A stretch of 64,000 nucleotides of DNA from Pseudomonas nitroreducens TX1 (GCF_000313755.1 NZ_AMZB01000135.1:118453-182452); one strand, 5' to 3'; positions 1 through 9,457 are shown, counted from the stretch's first letter. The notes: generated from the letters alone by a model not told the origin. Made by a program: numbers and translations.

Positions 1-1290
1 GAGTCCGGCCCCTGGGCGCGCATGGCGCCGCGTGAGCGCAAGGCAGTGCTGCAGAAGCTGGCCGAGCTGATGATGACCCACCGCGACGAGCTGGCTCTGC
101 TCGACACCCTGAACATGGGCAAGCCGGTAATGGACGCCTGGAATATCGACGTGCCCGGCGCCGCCGGCGTGTTCTCCTGGTACGCCGAAAGCCTCGACAA
201 GCTCTATGACCAGGTCGCCCCGACCGCGCAGAACGCCCTCGCCACCATCACCCGCACGCCGCTGGGCGTGATCGGCGCCGTGGTGCCGTGGAACTTCCCC
301 CTCGACATGGCCGCCTGGAAGCTGGCGCCCGCGTTGGCCGCCGGCAATTCCGTGGTGCTCAAGCCCGCCGAACAGTCGCCGTTCTCCGCCTTGCGCCTGG
401 CCGAGCTGGCGCTGGAAGCCGGCATTCCCGAAGGCGTGCTGAACGTCGTACCGGGCCTGGGCGAAGCCGCCGGCAAGGCGCTGGGCCTGCACCCGGACGT
501 GGACGCGCTGGTGTTCACCGGCTCGACCCAGGTCGGCAAGTACTTCATGCAGTATTCCGCGCAATCCAACCTCAAGCAGGTCTGGCTGGAATGCGGCGGC
601 AAGAGCCCGAACCTGGTGTTCGCCGACTGCCGCGACCTCGACCTGGCCGCTGAAAAAGCTGCCTTCGGCATCTTCTTCAACCAGGGCGAAGTCTGCTCGG
701 CCAACTCGCGCCTGCTGGTGGAGCGTTCGATCCACGACGAGTTCGTCGAACGCCTGATCGCCAAGGCCCGCGACTGGACGCCGGGCGACCCGCTGGACCC
801 GGCCAGCCGCGCCGGCGCCATCGTCGACAACAAGCAGACCGCCGGCATCATGGCCTGCATCGACCGCGCCCAGGGCGATGGCGCGCAGCTCGCCTGCGGT
901 GGCCGCCAGCTGAGCTTCAACGGTTCGGACAACTTCATCGAACCGACCATCTTCACCGGCGTGCGCCCGCAGCAGTCCCTGGCCCGCGACGAAGTGTTCG
1001 GCCCGGTGCTTGCAGTCATCCCCTTCGACAGCGAAGAAGAAGCCGTGCGCCTGGCCAACGACAGCATCTATGGCCTCGCCGCTTCGCTGTGGAGCGATGA
1101 CCTGCACCGCGCCCACCGCGTGGCCCGCAAGCTCAATGCCGGCACCGTGTCGGTGAACACCGTGGACGCGCTGGACCCGGCGATTCCGTTCGGCGGCGGC
1201 AAGCAGTCGGGCTTCGGCCGCGATCTCTCGCTGCATTCCTTCGATAAATACACGCAGCTCAAGACCACCTGGTTCCAGCTGCGCGACTAA
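1..1290 (+). CDS. NAD(P)-dependent aldehyde dehydrogenase, polyamine/aminoaldehyde type (5' end outside window)
   Basis: The reading frame is open to the window edge, so the gene starts upstream. About 429 residues are visible against roughly 495 for the family, so some 65 N-terminal residues are missing. The NAD-binding PWNFP motif, the LECGGKSPN glutamate motif and the QGEVCSANSR catalytic cysteine motif are all present, as is a normal C-terminus. It most resembles the KauB/PuuC class, which oxidises 4-guanidinobutyraldehyde, gamma-glutamyl-aminobutyraldehyde or similar aminoaldehydes. The next gene is a class III aminotransferase of the kind that makes such aldehydes, which supports a polyamine route. 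The exact substrate cannot be read from sequence. Confidence 0.88.
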   Translation, partial: ESGPWARMAPRERKAVLQKLAELMMTHRDELALLDTLNMGKPVMDAWNIDVPGAAGVFSWYAESLDKLYDQVAPTAQNALATITRTPLGVIGAVVPWNFPLDMAAWKLAPALAAGNSVVLKPAEQSPFSALRLAELALEAGIPEGVLNVVPGLGEAAGKALGLHPDVDALVFTGSTQVGKYFMQYSAQSNLKQVWLECGGKSPNLVFADCRDLDLAAEKAAFGIFFNQGEVCSANSRLLVERSIHDEFVERLIAKARDWTPGDPLDPASRAGAIVDNKQTAGIMACIDRAQGDGAQLACGGRQLSFNGSDNFIEPTIFTGVRPQQSLARDEVFGPVLAVIPFDSEEEAVRLANDSIYGLAASLWSDDLHRAHRVARKLNAGTVSVNTVDALDPAIPFGGGKQSGFGRDLSLHSFDKYTQLKTTWFQLRD

Positions 1291-1517
1291 ATGCAAGACA
1301 GGCCGCCGGGTCGAGCCCGGCGCCTGAGCAACACGCGAATCCCAAGAGCCTGTTTTTAACGCTGCCATGCCGACGCGCAGCAGATCGTAAGCAGGTTCTA
1401 ACCGAACCGCTCGAGACGGCCGATGAGACTGCCCAGGTAAGTCCGTCGCCCTCGATCCCCTGAAGACCCCTCAGGCCGGCTGCCGGAGCACCGCCGAGGG
1501 ATAGAGGAGAAAAGTCG

Positions 1518-2900
1518 ATGACCGACAAGACCCGCGCGCCACGTGATACCCGCGACTACCAGAAAGCGGACGCCGCGCACCACATCCATGCCTTCCTCGA
1601 CCAGAAGGCGCTGAACGCCGAAGGCCCCCGCGTGATGGTGCGCGGCGAAGGCCTGCACCTCTGGGACAACGACGGCAACCAGTACATCGACGGCATGTCC
1701 GGCCTGTGGTGCACCAACCTGGGTTACGGCCGCAAGGACCTGACCGCCGCTGCCACCGCCCAGCTCGACGAGCTGCCGTACTACAACATGTTCTTCCACA
1801 CCACCCACCCGGCGGTGATCGAGCTCTCCGAAACCCTCTTCAGCCTGCTGCCCGACCACTACAGCCACGCGATCTACACCAACTCCGGCTCCGAGGCCAA
1901 CGAGGTGCTGATCCGTACCGTGCGCCGCTTCTGGCAGATCGAAGGCAAGCCGCAGAAGAAGATCATGATCGGCCGCTGGAACGGCTACCACGGCTCCACC
2001 CTGGCGGCCACCGCCCTGGGCGGCATGAAGTTCATGCACGAGATGGGCGGCCTGATCCCGGACATCGCGCACATCGACGAACCCTACTTCTTCGCCGCCG
2101 GCGGTGACCTGACCCCGGCCGAATTCGGCCGTCGCTGCGCCCTGCAGCTGGAAGAGAAGATCCTCGAGCTGGGCGCCGACAACGTTGCCGGCTTCATCGC
2201 CGAGCCGTTCCAGGGCGCTGGCGGCATGATCTTCCCGCCGGAAAGCTACTGGCCGGAAATCCAGCGCATCTGCCGTCAGTACGACGTGCTGCTGTGCGCC
2301 GACGAAGTGATCGGCGGCTTCGGCCGCACCGGCGAGTGGTTCGCCCACCAGCACTTCGGCTTCCAGCCCGACACCCTGTCCATCGCCAAGGGCCTGACCA
2401 GCGGCTACATCCCCATGGGCGGCCTGGTGCTGAGCAAGCGCATCGCCCAGGCGCTGGTGGAAGAAGGCGGTGTGTTCGCCCACGGCCTGACCTACTCCGG
2501 CCACCCGGTGGCGGCAGCGGTGGCGGTGGCCAACCTGCGCGCGCTGCGCGACGAGGGCTGGGTGAATGCGGTGAAGAACGACACCGGCCCGTACCTGCAG
2601 CAGTGCCTGCGTGAAGTCTTCGGCAGCCACCCGCTGGTGGGCGACATCCAGGGCGCCGGCTTCGTCGCCGCGCTGCAGTTCGTCCAGGACAAGGCCAGCC
2701 GCAAGCGCTTCGACAACGAGAACGACATCGCCTGGCGCTGCCGCACCATCGGCTTCGAGGAGGGCGTGATCATCCGTTCCACCCTCGGCCGCATGATCAT
2801 GGCCCCGGCGCTGGTCGCCGGCCGTGCCGAGATCGACGAGCTGGTCGACAAGACCCGCCGTGCGGTAGATCGCACGGCCCAGGAAATCGGTGTGCTGTAA
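1518..2900 (+). CDS. Class III PLP-dependent aminotransferase (putrescine/polyamine-pyruvate type)
   Basis: The product has 460 residues, typical of omega-amino acid:pyruvate and SpuC-like aminotransferases. The PLP lysine is probably K291 in SIAKGLTSGY, preceded by the CADEVIGGFGRTG aspartate motif. It would transfer a terminal amino group from putrescine or a relative to pyruvate, and the aldehyde dehydrogenase just upstream would oxidise the product. A clear ribosome site (agaggagaaa) precedes the ATG. A 227-base gap containing a CCGGG/CCCGG hairpin separates it from the upstream gene, so it may have its own promoter. Substrate assignment is inference. Confidence 0.9.
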   Translation: MTDKTRAPRDTRDYQKADAAHHIHAFLDQKALNAEGPRVMVRGEGLHLWDNDGNQYIDGMSGLWCTNLGYGRKDLTAAATAQLDELPYYNMFFHTTHPAVIELSETLFSLLPDHYSHAIYTNSGSEANEVLIRTVRRFWQIEGKPQKKIMIGRWNGYHGSTLAATALGGMKFMHEMGGLIPDIAHIDEPYFFAAGGDLTPAEFGRRCALQLEEKILELGADNVAGFIAEPFQGAGGMIFPPESYWPEIQRICRQYDVLLCADEVIGGFGRTGEWFAHQHFGFQPDTLSIAKGLTSGYIPMGGLVLSKRIAQALVEEGGVFAHGLTYSGHPVAAAVAVANLRALRDEGWVNAVKNDTGPYLQQCLREVFGSHPLVGDIQGAGFVAALQFVQDKASRKRFDNENDIAWRCRTIGFEEGVIIRSTLGRMIMAPALVAGRAEIDELVDKTRRAVDRTAQEIGVL

Positions 2901-2922
2901 CGGCACGCGCTTCCGCTTTTTT

Positions 2923-3155
2923 GTAGGAGCGAGGGGGACGCCTAGTTCTTGCTCGCGAATGGTGACGCGGAGCTCGGCAAGAGCCCCTCTCCCTAACCCT
3001 GGCTGCGCGCCCCGCTCCGAAGGGAGAGGGGACTGGTTCGGTGCAGGTCGATGCCAAGGTGTCAGCCGGCACGAATAGCTCCCTCTCCCTTCAGGGAGAG
3101 GGCGGGGGAGAGGGAACCCGCTGGCGCCGATGTTTCGCGAGCAAGCTCGCTCCTA
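2923..3155. repeat. Composite palindromic repeat cluster (family A arms outside family B arms)
   Basis: The outer left arm (2923-2959) begins GTAGGAGCGAG and ends CTTGCTCGCGAA, with an extra GGGGACGCCTAGTT inside. The outer right arm (3133-3155) is the plain inverse form. Between them lie two inverted CCCTCTCCCT/AGGGAGAGGG arms (2981-3034 and 3080-3115). The left inner arm carries a variant, CCCCGCTCCGAAGGGAGAGGGG, also seen inverted near 35.43 kb. The rest of the gap to 3289 holds a GCCCGGC/GCCGGGC-type hairpin near 3222-3241 and no gene. Confidence 0.85.
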
Positions 3156-3289
3156 CGAAGAGCTGAAATACCCAACAACAACGCCGCGAGCGCGAAGACG
3201 CCCGCGCGATGGAACCCTTTTGCCCGGCTTCTGGCCGGGGGTACTGCCCAGCAACACAACAACGCCAATCCGGCTGTGGGAGTCGTTCC

Positions 3290-4336
3290 ATGAAAGTGTC
3301 CTTGCTCACGCGCATCTCCATCACCTGTGCTCTTGCTGCCGCTGGCGGTAGTGCTCACGCGCAGTCCCAAAGCATCACCGTCATCTCCTTCGGCGGCGCC
3401 ACCAAGGCGGCCCAGGAGCAGGCCTACTTCAAGCCCTTCGAAGCCAGCGGCGCCGGCAAGATCGTCGCCGGCGAATACAACGGCGAGATGGCCAAGGTGA
3501 AAGCCATGGTCGACGTCGGCAAGGTCACCTGGGACGTCGTCGAAGTGGAAAGCCCCGAGCTGCTGCGCGGCTGCGAGGAAGGCCTGTTCGAGCGTATCGA
3601 CCCGGCAGCCATCGGCGAAGAGAAGAACTTCGTCCCTGGCACCCTCAGCGAATGCGGCGTGGCCACCTACGTCTGGTCCATGGTCATGGCCTACAACGGC
3701 GCCAAGGTCGCCAAGGCTCCACAGTCTTGGGCGGATTTCTGGAACACCAGCGAATACCCGGGCAAGCGCGGCCTGCGCAAAGGCGCCAAGTACACCCTGG
3801 AAATCGCCCTGCTGGCTGACGGCGTGAAACCCGAAGATCTCTACAAGGTGCTCGGCACGAAAGAGGGCGTCGATCGCGCCTTCGCCAAGCTCGACCAGCT
3901 CAAGGGCAACATCCAGTGGTGGGAAGCCGGCGCGCAACCGCCGCAGTGGCTGGCCGCCGGCGACGTGGTAATGAGCGCGGCCTACAACGGCCGCATCGCC
4001 GCCGCGCAGAAGGAAGGCGTAAAGCTGGGCATCGTCTGGCCGGGCAGCCTGTACGACCCGGAATACTGGGCCGTGGTGAAAGGTACCCCGAACAAGGCGT
4101 TGGCCGAGAAGTTCATCGCCTTCGCCAGCCAGCCGCAAACCCAGAAGACCTTCTCCGAGAACATCCCCTACGGCCCAGTGCACAAGGGCACCCTGGACCT
4201 GCTGCCGGCGGACGTGCGCGATGCGCTGCCCACCGCGCCGGCCAACCTCGAAGGCGCCCGCTCGGTGGACGCAGCCTTCTGGGTCGACCACGGCGAAGAG
4301 CTCGAGCAGCGCTTCAACGCCTGGGCCGCCCGCTGA
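3290..4336 (+). CDS. Periplasmic solute-binding protein, polyamine ABC-transporter type
   Basis: The chosen ATG gives 348 residues and starts directly at a Sec signal peptide (MKVSLLTRISITCALAAAGG, cleaved after AHA). An in-frame ATG 27 codons upstream would bury the signal and is rejected. The mature part has the fold pattern of spermidine/putrescine binding proteins: an early ITVISFGG strand, WDVVEVE, and a late SLYDPEYWAVVKGTPN segment. It would capture a polyamine or acetylpolyamine in the periplasm. No ABC permease or ATPase gene is next to it; the following gene is an NCS1 permease. It is therefore an orphan binding protein, or it feeds a transporter encoded elsewhere. Confidence 0.86.
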   Translation: MKVSLLTRISITCALAAAGGSAHAQSQSITVISFGGATKAAQEQAYFKPFEASGAGKIVAGEYNGEMAKVKAMVDVGKVTWDVVEVESPELLRGCEEGLFERIDPAAIGEEKNFVPGTLSECGVATYVWSMVMAYNGAKVAKAPQSWADFWNTSEYPGKRGLRKGAKYTLEIALLADGVKPEDLYKVLGTKEGVDRAFAKLDQLKGNIQWWEAGAQPPQWLAAGDVVMSAAYNGRIAAAQKEGVKLGIVWPGSLYDPEYWAVVKGTPNKALAEKFIAFASQPQTQKTFSENIPYGPVHKGTLDLLPADVRDALPTAPANLEGARSVDAAFWVDHGEELEQRFNAWAAR

Positions 4337-4352
4337 TCCTTTCCTGATCCAC

Positions 4353-4372
4353 GCCCGGCGTCCGCGCCGGGC
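4353..4372 (+). terminator. GC-rich hairpin after the binding-protein gene
   Basis: GCCCGGCG and CGCCGGGC form an 8-bp stem with a 4-nt loop, 17 nt after the stop codon. There is no T-run, so it is more likely an attenuator or an mRNA-stabilising hairpin that lowers permease expression than a strong terminator. Confidence 0.45.
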
Positions 4373-4402
4373 CTGCCTTGCCAACGACGCGTGAGAAACA
4401 CA

Positions 4403-5794
4403 ATGACAACGACGCAAAACCAGGCGACGACGCTGGAGCTGAGCACCATCCAGCCCATCGCTGCACATGAACGACACGGCCGCGCCCGCGACCTCTTCAC
4501 CATCTGGTTCGGCAGCAACATCATGCTGCTGACCGTGGTTACCGGCGCCCTGGCGGTCACCGTGTTCAAGCTGCCGTTCTTCGCCGCCGTGCTGGCGCTG
4601 GTGCTCGGCAACCTGGTGGGTGGCGTGTTCATGGCGCTGCACTCGGCCCAGGGCCCGCAGCTGGGCGTGCCGCAGATGGTGCAGACCCGCGGCCAGTTCG
4701 GCTCCTTCGGATCCTTGCTGGTAGTCGCCCTGGTGGTGATCATGTACCTGGGCTTCTTCGCCTCGAACCTGGTGCTCGGCGGCCAGGCGCTGCACGCACG
4801 CTTCGAGGTGATCGGCACCAACACCGGCATCCTGCTGGTCGGCGCGATCAGCGTGATCGCCACGGTGTTCGGCTACCGCCTGATCCACGGCTACACCCGC
4901 GTGATGTCCTGGCTGTCCGGCGCGGTGCTGCTGGTCAGCTTCGTCTGGCTGGTGTTCGTCCACGGCCTGCCGGCGGACCTGCTTGAGCGCAACGAGAACA
5001 ACATCCCCGGCTTCCTCGGCGCGCTGTCCATCGCCGCGCTGTGGCAACTGGCCTACGCGCCCTACGTCTCCGACTACTCGCGCTACATGCCGCAGGGCAC
5101 CGGCGCGCGCACCGCGTTCTGGTCCAGCTACTGGGGCTGCTGCCTGGGCTCGATCCTGCCGATGCTGCTGGGTGTGCTGGTCGGCCTGTCGGTGGGCGAG
5201 GGCGACGTCATCGCCGGCCTGATCGAAATGACCGGCGGCTTCAGCGCCATCATGGTCGCGGTGTTCTCCATCGGCATCGCCGCCACCAACTCGATGAACC
5301 TGTACTGCGGCACGCTCTCGGCCATCACCGTCGGCCAGACGCTGATCCCGGCCTGGTCGGCCAAGGCCGGCTGGCGCGCGGTGATCGCCTTGGCGCTGTT
5401 CGGCGGCTCGCTGGCCATCGCCCTGCTCGGCCAGGACAACTTCATGGCCAACTACACCAACTTCATCCTGCTGCTGCTCTACGTGCTGGTGCCCTGGAGC
5501 GCGATCAACCTGGTCGACTACTACCTGGTGGCCCACGGCGAATACGACGTGCTGTCGTTCTTCCGTCGTGACGGCGGCATCTACGGCACCTTCAACTGGA
5601 CTGCGGTGAACTGCTACATCCTCGGCATCCTGGTGCAGGTGCCGTTCATGTCCACCGCGCTCTACACCGGCGCCGCCGCGCAGGCCATGAACGGCGCGGA
5701 CATCTCCTGGGTGGTCGGCCTGGGCGTGGTCTCGCCGGTCTACTGGCTGTTCAGCCGCAAGCGCCAGCGCGCCCTGAAGGCGGCCCGCGCATGA
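4403..5794 (+). CDS. NCS1-family (cytosine/purine permease type) transporter
   Basis: The product has 463 residues with about twelve hydrophobic helices and an N-terminal cytoplasmic tail. It matches the cytosine/purine/allantoin permease family, which are cation symporters of the inner membrane. The ATG is chosen over the upstream in-frame GTG four codons earlier. Its stop overlaps the ATG of the deacetylase gene by four bases (ATGA), so the two are probably translationally coupled. From that coupling, the cargo is likely an acetylated polyamine or other amide rather than a nucleobase; this is inference. Confidence 0.85.
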   Translation: MTTTQNQATTLELSTIQPIAAHERHGRARDLFTIWFGSNIMLLTVVTGALAVTVFKLPFFAAVLALVLGNLVGGVFMALHSAQGPQLGVPQMVQTRGQFGSFGSLLVVALVVIMYLGFFASNLVLGGQALHARFEVIGTNTGILLVGAISVIATVFGYRLIHGYTRVMSWLSGAVLLVSFVWLVFVHGLPADLLERNENNIPGFLGALSIAALWQLAYAPYVSDYSRYMPQGTGARTAFWSSYWGCCLGSILPMLLGVLVGLSVGEGDVIAGLIEMTGGFSAIMVAVFSIGIAATNSMNLYCGTLSAITVGQTLIPAWSAKAGWRAVIALALFGGSLAIALLGQDNFMANYTNFILLLLYVLVPWSAINLVDYYLVAHGEYDVLSFFRRDGGIYGTFNWTAVNCYILGILVQVPFMSTALYTGAAAQAMNGADISWVVGLGVVSPVYWLFSRKRQRALKAARA

Positions 5795-6903
5795 GCCGTC
5801 GTACCGGGTTCTTCTTCGACGAACGCTGCTTCTGGCACGCAACGGGGCTGCATGCGCTGATCCTTCCTGTCGGGGGCTGGCTGCAGCCGCCGGTAGGCGG
5901 CGGCCATGCCGAATCGCCGGAGAGCAAGCGCCGGTTGAAAAGCCTGATGGATGTTTCCGGCCTGAGCAGCCAGCTGCACCTGTCCAGCGCGCCCCTGGCC
6001 AGCGAGGAAGACCTGCTGCGGGTGCATCCGGCGAGCTACCTGGAGCGCTTCAAGGCCTACAGCGAAGTCGGCCATGGCGACATGGGCGAGGAAACCATGG
6101 TCAGCCATGGCACCTACGACATCGCCCGGCAGTCCGCCGGCCTGACCATTGCCGCCGTGGACGCGGTGCTGCGCGGCGAGCTGGACAATGCCTACGCGCT
6201 GTCGCGTCCGCCGGGCCACCACTGCCTGCCGGATCGCGGCATGGGCTTCTGCTACCTGGCCAACATCGCCGTGGCGGTGGAGACGGCCAAGGCGCGCCAC
6301 GGCATCAAGCGCGTGGCGGTGCTGGACTGGGACGTGCACCACGGCAACGGCACCGAGGCGATCTTCTACGGTCGCGACGACGTGCTGACCCTGTCGATCC
6401 ACCAGGCCGACTGCTATCCCACCGGCACCGGCGCGGTGGACGACATCGGCGAGGGCGCGGGCAAGGGTTACAACCTCAACGTGCCGCTCTATCCCGGCAG
6501 TGGCGACGACGCTTATCGCGTGGCCATGGAAACCATCATCGTGCCGGCGCTGGAGCGCTTCCAGCCGGAGCTGATCGTGGTCGCCAGCGGCTTCGACGCC
6601 AACGGCGTGGACCCGCTGGCGCGTATGCTCGCCCACAGCGAGACCTTCCGCTTCATGACCGCCGCCGTGCGCGACGCCGCCGAGCGCCTGTGCGCTGGGA
6701 AGCTGGTGGTGGTGCATGAGGGCGGTTACGCGGAAGCCTACGTGCCGTTCTGCGGTCATGCGGTGATCGAGGAAATGGCCGGCGTGCGTACCGAGGTGGT
6801 CGATCCCTTCCTGCCGATGCTCGAAGGCCAGCAGCCAGATGCGGACTTCCGCGCCTTCCAGCGCCAGGCGCTGCAGCGGATGGCGGCGAAGCTGCTGGGC
6901 TGA
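5791..6903 (+). CDS. Class II histone-deacetylase-like amidohydrolase (acetylpolyamine amidohydrolase type)
   Basis: The 370-residue protein is a zinc amidohydrolase. The catalytic histidine pair is H143-H144 in RPPGHH. The zinc ligands are D181 and H183 in DWDVHHGNG and D269 in SGFDAN. The transition-state tyrosine is Y313 in EGGY. Bacterial members deacetylate acetylputrescine, acetylcadaverine or related amides. Four-base overlap with the permease gene and the nearby aminotransferase and aldehyde dehydrogenase genes support a scheme of uptake, deacetylation, transamination and oxidation. Related Pseudomonas clusters pair such enzymes with the same transporter types. Confidence 0.9.
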   Translation: MSRRTGFFFDERCFWHATGLHALILPVGGWLQPPVGGGHAESPESKRRLKSLMDVSGLSSQLHLSSAPLASEEDLLRVHPASYLERFKAYSEVGHGDMGEETMVSHGTYDIARQSAGLTIAAVDAVLRGELDNAYALSRPPGHHCLPDRGMGFCYLANIAVAVETAKARHGIKRVAVLDWDVHHGNGTEAIFYGRDDVLTLSIHQADCYPTGTGAVDDIGEGAGKGYNLNVPLYPGSGDDAYRVAMETIIVPALERFQPELIVVASGFDANGVDPLARMLAHSETFRFMTAAVRDAAERLCAGKLVVVHEGGYAEAYVPFCGHAVIEEMAGVRTEVVDPFLPMLEGQQPDADFRAFQRQALQRMAAKLLG

Positions 6904-7317
6904 GGCCACCGCCCGCGGCGGCAGCGGGCGGATCGAACCTGATGGTCGATCCGTCCGTGACTCCTCTGCTTTTCCCCTCTCGCAGCTGCCTCTTGCAGTG
7001 CCGGTCGATGACTGCGTGGACAGCCAGGTCCGGGGCGAAGCCAGCACCCCTCTCGATGCAGTACTGATGCCCTCCCTGGTGGTGGAGCCCTACCCGCTCA
7101 GTACGAATAGTTCGTTCGAACGACGCTGGCATGGTTGGCGCGGCACAGAATGTCCGGGCCGCCGTTGCGCTGGTAGTTCAATCATTCCATGACACCGAAC
7201 CAAGGCGGCATCAGGCGAGAGGCGACGCAACCTCGTCGTACAGCGCTGAGGGGCCTTTCAACGCCCCTCAACAGCGTTACCCATCCTCTACAACAATCAG
7301 AACAGGGGACCAGGTTC
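6904..7317. other. Gap with candidate operator and leader hairpin, no gene
   Basis: I see no convincing gene in these 414 bases. Two structures stand out: a perfect 12-bp palindrome TCGTTCGAACGA at 7112-7123, and a GAGGGGC/GCCCCTC hairpin at about 7246-7268, some 50 bases before the acyl-CoA synthetase start. Confidence 0.5.
7112..7123. promoter_or_regulatory. 12-bp palindrome, candidate repressor operator
   Basis: TCGTTCGAACGA is a perfect inverted repeat about 200 bases upstream of the acyl-CoA synthetase start. Palindromes of this size are typical of TetR-family operators, which often control acyl-CoA ligases, but no regulator gene is adjacent. Function is a guess. Confidence 0.25.
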
Positions 7318-8895
7318 ATGGACACGGAATACCTCGCGACGCTGCCCAGCGCGATTCGCCACTTCGCCCGGGAACGGGCGGGGGCCATTGCCTATGCCTT
7401 CGAAGGCCGCGAAACCACCTTTGCCGATCTGGACCGCCATACCGACCGCGTGGCCCAGGCCCTGCTGGCCGACGGGGTGAAGGCTGGCGACCGCATCGCC
7501 TACATCGGCAAGAACAGCGATCACTATTTCGAGCTGTTCTTTGGCGCGGCCAAGATGGGCGCCGTCATCACGCCGGTGAGCTGGCGGATGGCGAGGCCCG
7601 AGATCCAGTACATCGTTTCGCATTGAGAGGCGACGCTGGTCTTCGTCGGCGCCGAGTCCTCGGCGTCGGTACGCAACCTGCTGCCCGCGCTGCCGCTGGT
7701 GCGTCGTGCAGTGGCGATGGAGGGCGGGGAGCCCGACTGGATGGCCTACACCCACTGGCGCGACGCCTGCCCGAGTACCCCGCCGGCACACGAGGCGAAG
7801 CCTGCCGACGTGGTGCTGCAGCTCTACACGTCGGGTACGACAGGTCGTCCCAAGGGCGTGATGCTGATGCATCGGAACCTGACCATAGGTACCCGGATTT
7901 CCTTGAGCGGGGACGCGGACTGGTCGCTCTGGAGCGACGACGACGTCTCGCTGGTGGCCATGCCGGTCGCACATATCGGCGGTTCGGGTTGGGGGGTGCG
8001 TGGCATTCTGTCCGGCTGCAAGGGGGTCGTGGCACGTGAGTTCGATCCGAGCAAGGTGCTCGACTACATCGAACACGACCGGGTCAGCAAACTGTTCATG
8101 GTGCCAGCGGCATTACAGATCGTGCTGCGCGATCCGCGCGTGCGCCAGGTGGACTATTCGCGTCTCAAGTACATGCTGTACGGCTCCTCGCCAATCCCTG
8201 CGGCGCTGCTGCGCGAGGGCATGGAAGTCTTTGGCTGCGGGTTCGTCCAGCAATACGGCATGACCGAGACCACGGGCACGATCGTGGCGCTGCCGCCGGA
8301 AGACCATACGCTTGCCGATGTCCCGCGCATGCGCGCTGCCGGCAAGGCCATGCCCGGCTGCGAAGTGGCGGTGGTCGGGCCGGACGGCCGGAGGCTGCCG
8401 CCCGGAGAAGTCGGCGAGGTGGTGATCCGCTCGCCGCAGAACATGGCGGGTTACTGGAAGCAGGAGGAAGACACTGCTCGCGTCATCGATGCCGAAGGCT
8501 GGCTACGCAGTGGCGACGCCGGCTACATGGACACGGAGGGCTATCTGTACATCCACGACCGGGTCAAGGACATGATCATCAGCGGCGGGGAGAACATCTA
8601 CCCGGCCGAGGTGGAGAGCGCCATCTACGGTCACCCGGCCGTTGCCGATGTCGCCGTGATCGGAGTGCCCGACGAGCGCTGGGGCGAGGCGGTCAAGGCG
8701 ATGATTGTGCTGCGCGCCGGCGCTGCGGCCGATGTCGACGGTATCCTGGCCTGGGCGCGTGAGCGTATCGCAGGCTTCAAGGTGCCCAAGAGCATCGACT
8801 TCATCGACGCCATGCCACGCAATCCGGCCGGCAAGTTGCTGCGTCGGGCGTTGCGCGAGCCGTACTGGGTGGGGCGGACCCGTCAGGTCAACTAG
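7318..8895 (+). pseudogene. Acyl-CoA synthetase (AMP-binding, ANL superfamily) interrupted by an in-frame TGA
   Basis: Read in one frame, this is a complete fatty acid or aromatic acid:CoA ligase of 525 codons. The P-loop-like LYTSGTTGRPKGV, the YGMTETTG motif, the SGDAGYMD motif and the hinge DRVKDMIISGGENIYP are all present, followed by a normal C-terminal domain with the catalytic lysine region PAGKLLRR. Codon 103 (7624-7626) is TGA, in the context EIQYIVSH-stop-EATLVFVG. Nothing shifts frame, so a single base change (for example from a serine TCA) explains it. It is a recent nonsense allele or a sequencing error. A shorter product could restart downstream at 7699, but it would lack most of the N-terminal domain. 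Confidence 0.85.
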
Positions 8896-9003
8896 GCGAC
8901 CGGGATCGAGACGGCGTACGCAGTGATCCGGCAGGCGCGGGCCACTGGGTCAGGTCAAGTTGCTAGAGTAGGGGCTTCATCCAGAACAACGGACAACGTC
9001 GCC

Positions 9004-9399
9004 ATGAAGTTCCTGCTGCTTCCCCTTGCCCTGCTGGCCCTCTGCGCCTCCGCCCAGGCCGCTTCCGACTGCGCCGACGCGCAGACCCAGGGTGAGATCA
9101 ACGCTTGCAGCGGTGCGGCCTACAAGGCCAGCGACAAACGCCTCAATGACCTCTACGGGCAGTACCGCCAACGGCTGGATGCCGGGCAGAAGAAGGCCCT
9201 GACCGCCGCGCAGAAAGCCTGGCTGAACTACCGTGACCTCAGCTGTAAATTCGAGACCTCCAGCGTCGAGGGCGGCTCCGGCTACCCGATGGCCTACGGC
9301 AACTGCCTGAAAGCCATGACCGATCAGCGCATCAAGGAGCTGCAGACGCTCTCCAACTGCCAGGAAGGCGACTTCAACTGTCCTGCGCCCAAGCCCTGA
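9004..9399 (+). CDS. Small exported protein of the LprI/DUF1311 family
   Basis: The product has 131 residues, with a signal peptide ending near ASAQA. The DUF1311 pattern follows: CADAQTQGEINAC, then a helix with LNDLYGQYRQRL, AWLNYRDLSC, and a closing NCLKAMTDQRIKEL. Four conserved cysteines probably form two disulfides. Relatives include a lysozyme inhibitor, but most are of unknown function and act in the periplasm. A start 27 codons upstream is possible but would place residues before the signal peptide. It converges on fdhA and shares a terminator region with it. Confidence 0.8.
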   Translation: MKFLLLPLALLALCASAQAASDCADAQTQGEINACSGAAYKASDKRLNDLYGQYRQRLDAGQKKALTAAQKAWLNYRDLSCKFETSSVEGGSGYPMAYGNCLKAMTDQRIKELQTLSNCQEGDFNCPAPKP

Positions 9400-9430
9400 C
9401 CGCTCTCCTACAAGTGCATGCCGGGCGGGC

Positions 9431-9457
9431 AAAAAAAGAGGGAGCCTTGCGGCTCCC
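9431..9457 (-). terminator. Intrinsic terminator of the fdhA end of the operon
   Basis: On the minus strand, GGGAGCC-loop-GGCTCCC is followed by CTC and a run of seven T. It lies about 50 bases beyond the fdhA stop, so it ends the minus-strand one-carbon gene series. Confidence 0.85.

Noticed and set aside
3062..5842. A 926-codon open frame on the minus strand
   Set aside because: It overlaps the binding protein, permease and repeat DNA and is full of low-complexity His/Gln/Arg runs. It is a by-product of GC-rich codon use. The same holds for long antisense frames at 12761-15403, 23422-25683, 31032-33065, 33104-35254 and 43102-45444.
7624..7626. TGA read as selenocysteine
   Set aside because: Acyl-CoA synthetases have no selenocysteine position, and the place is normally serine or another small residue. 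No selenocysteine hairpin is evident after the codon.
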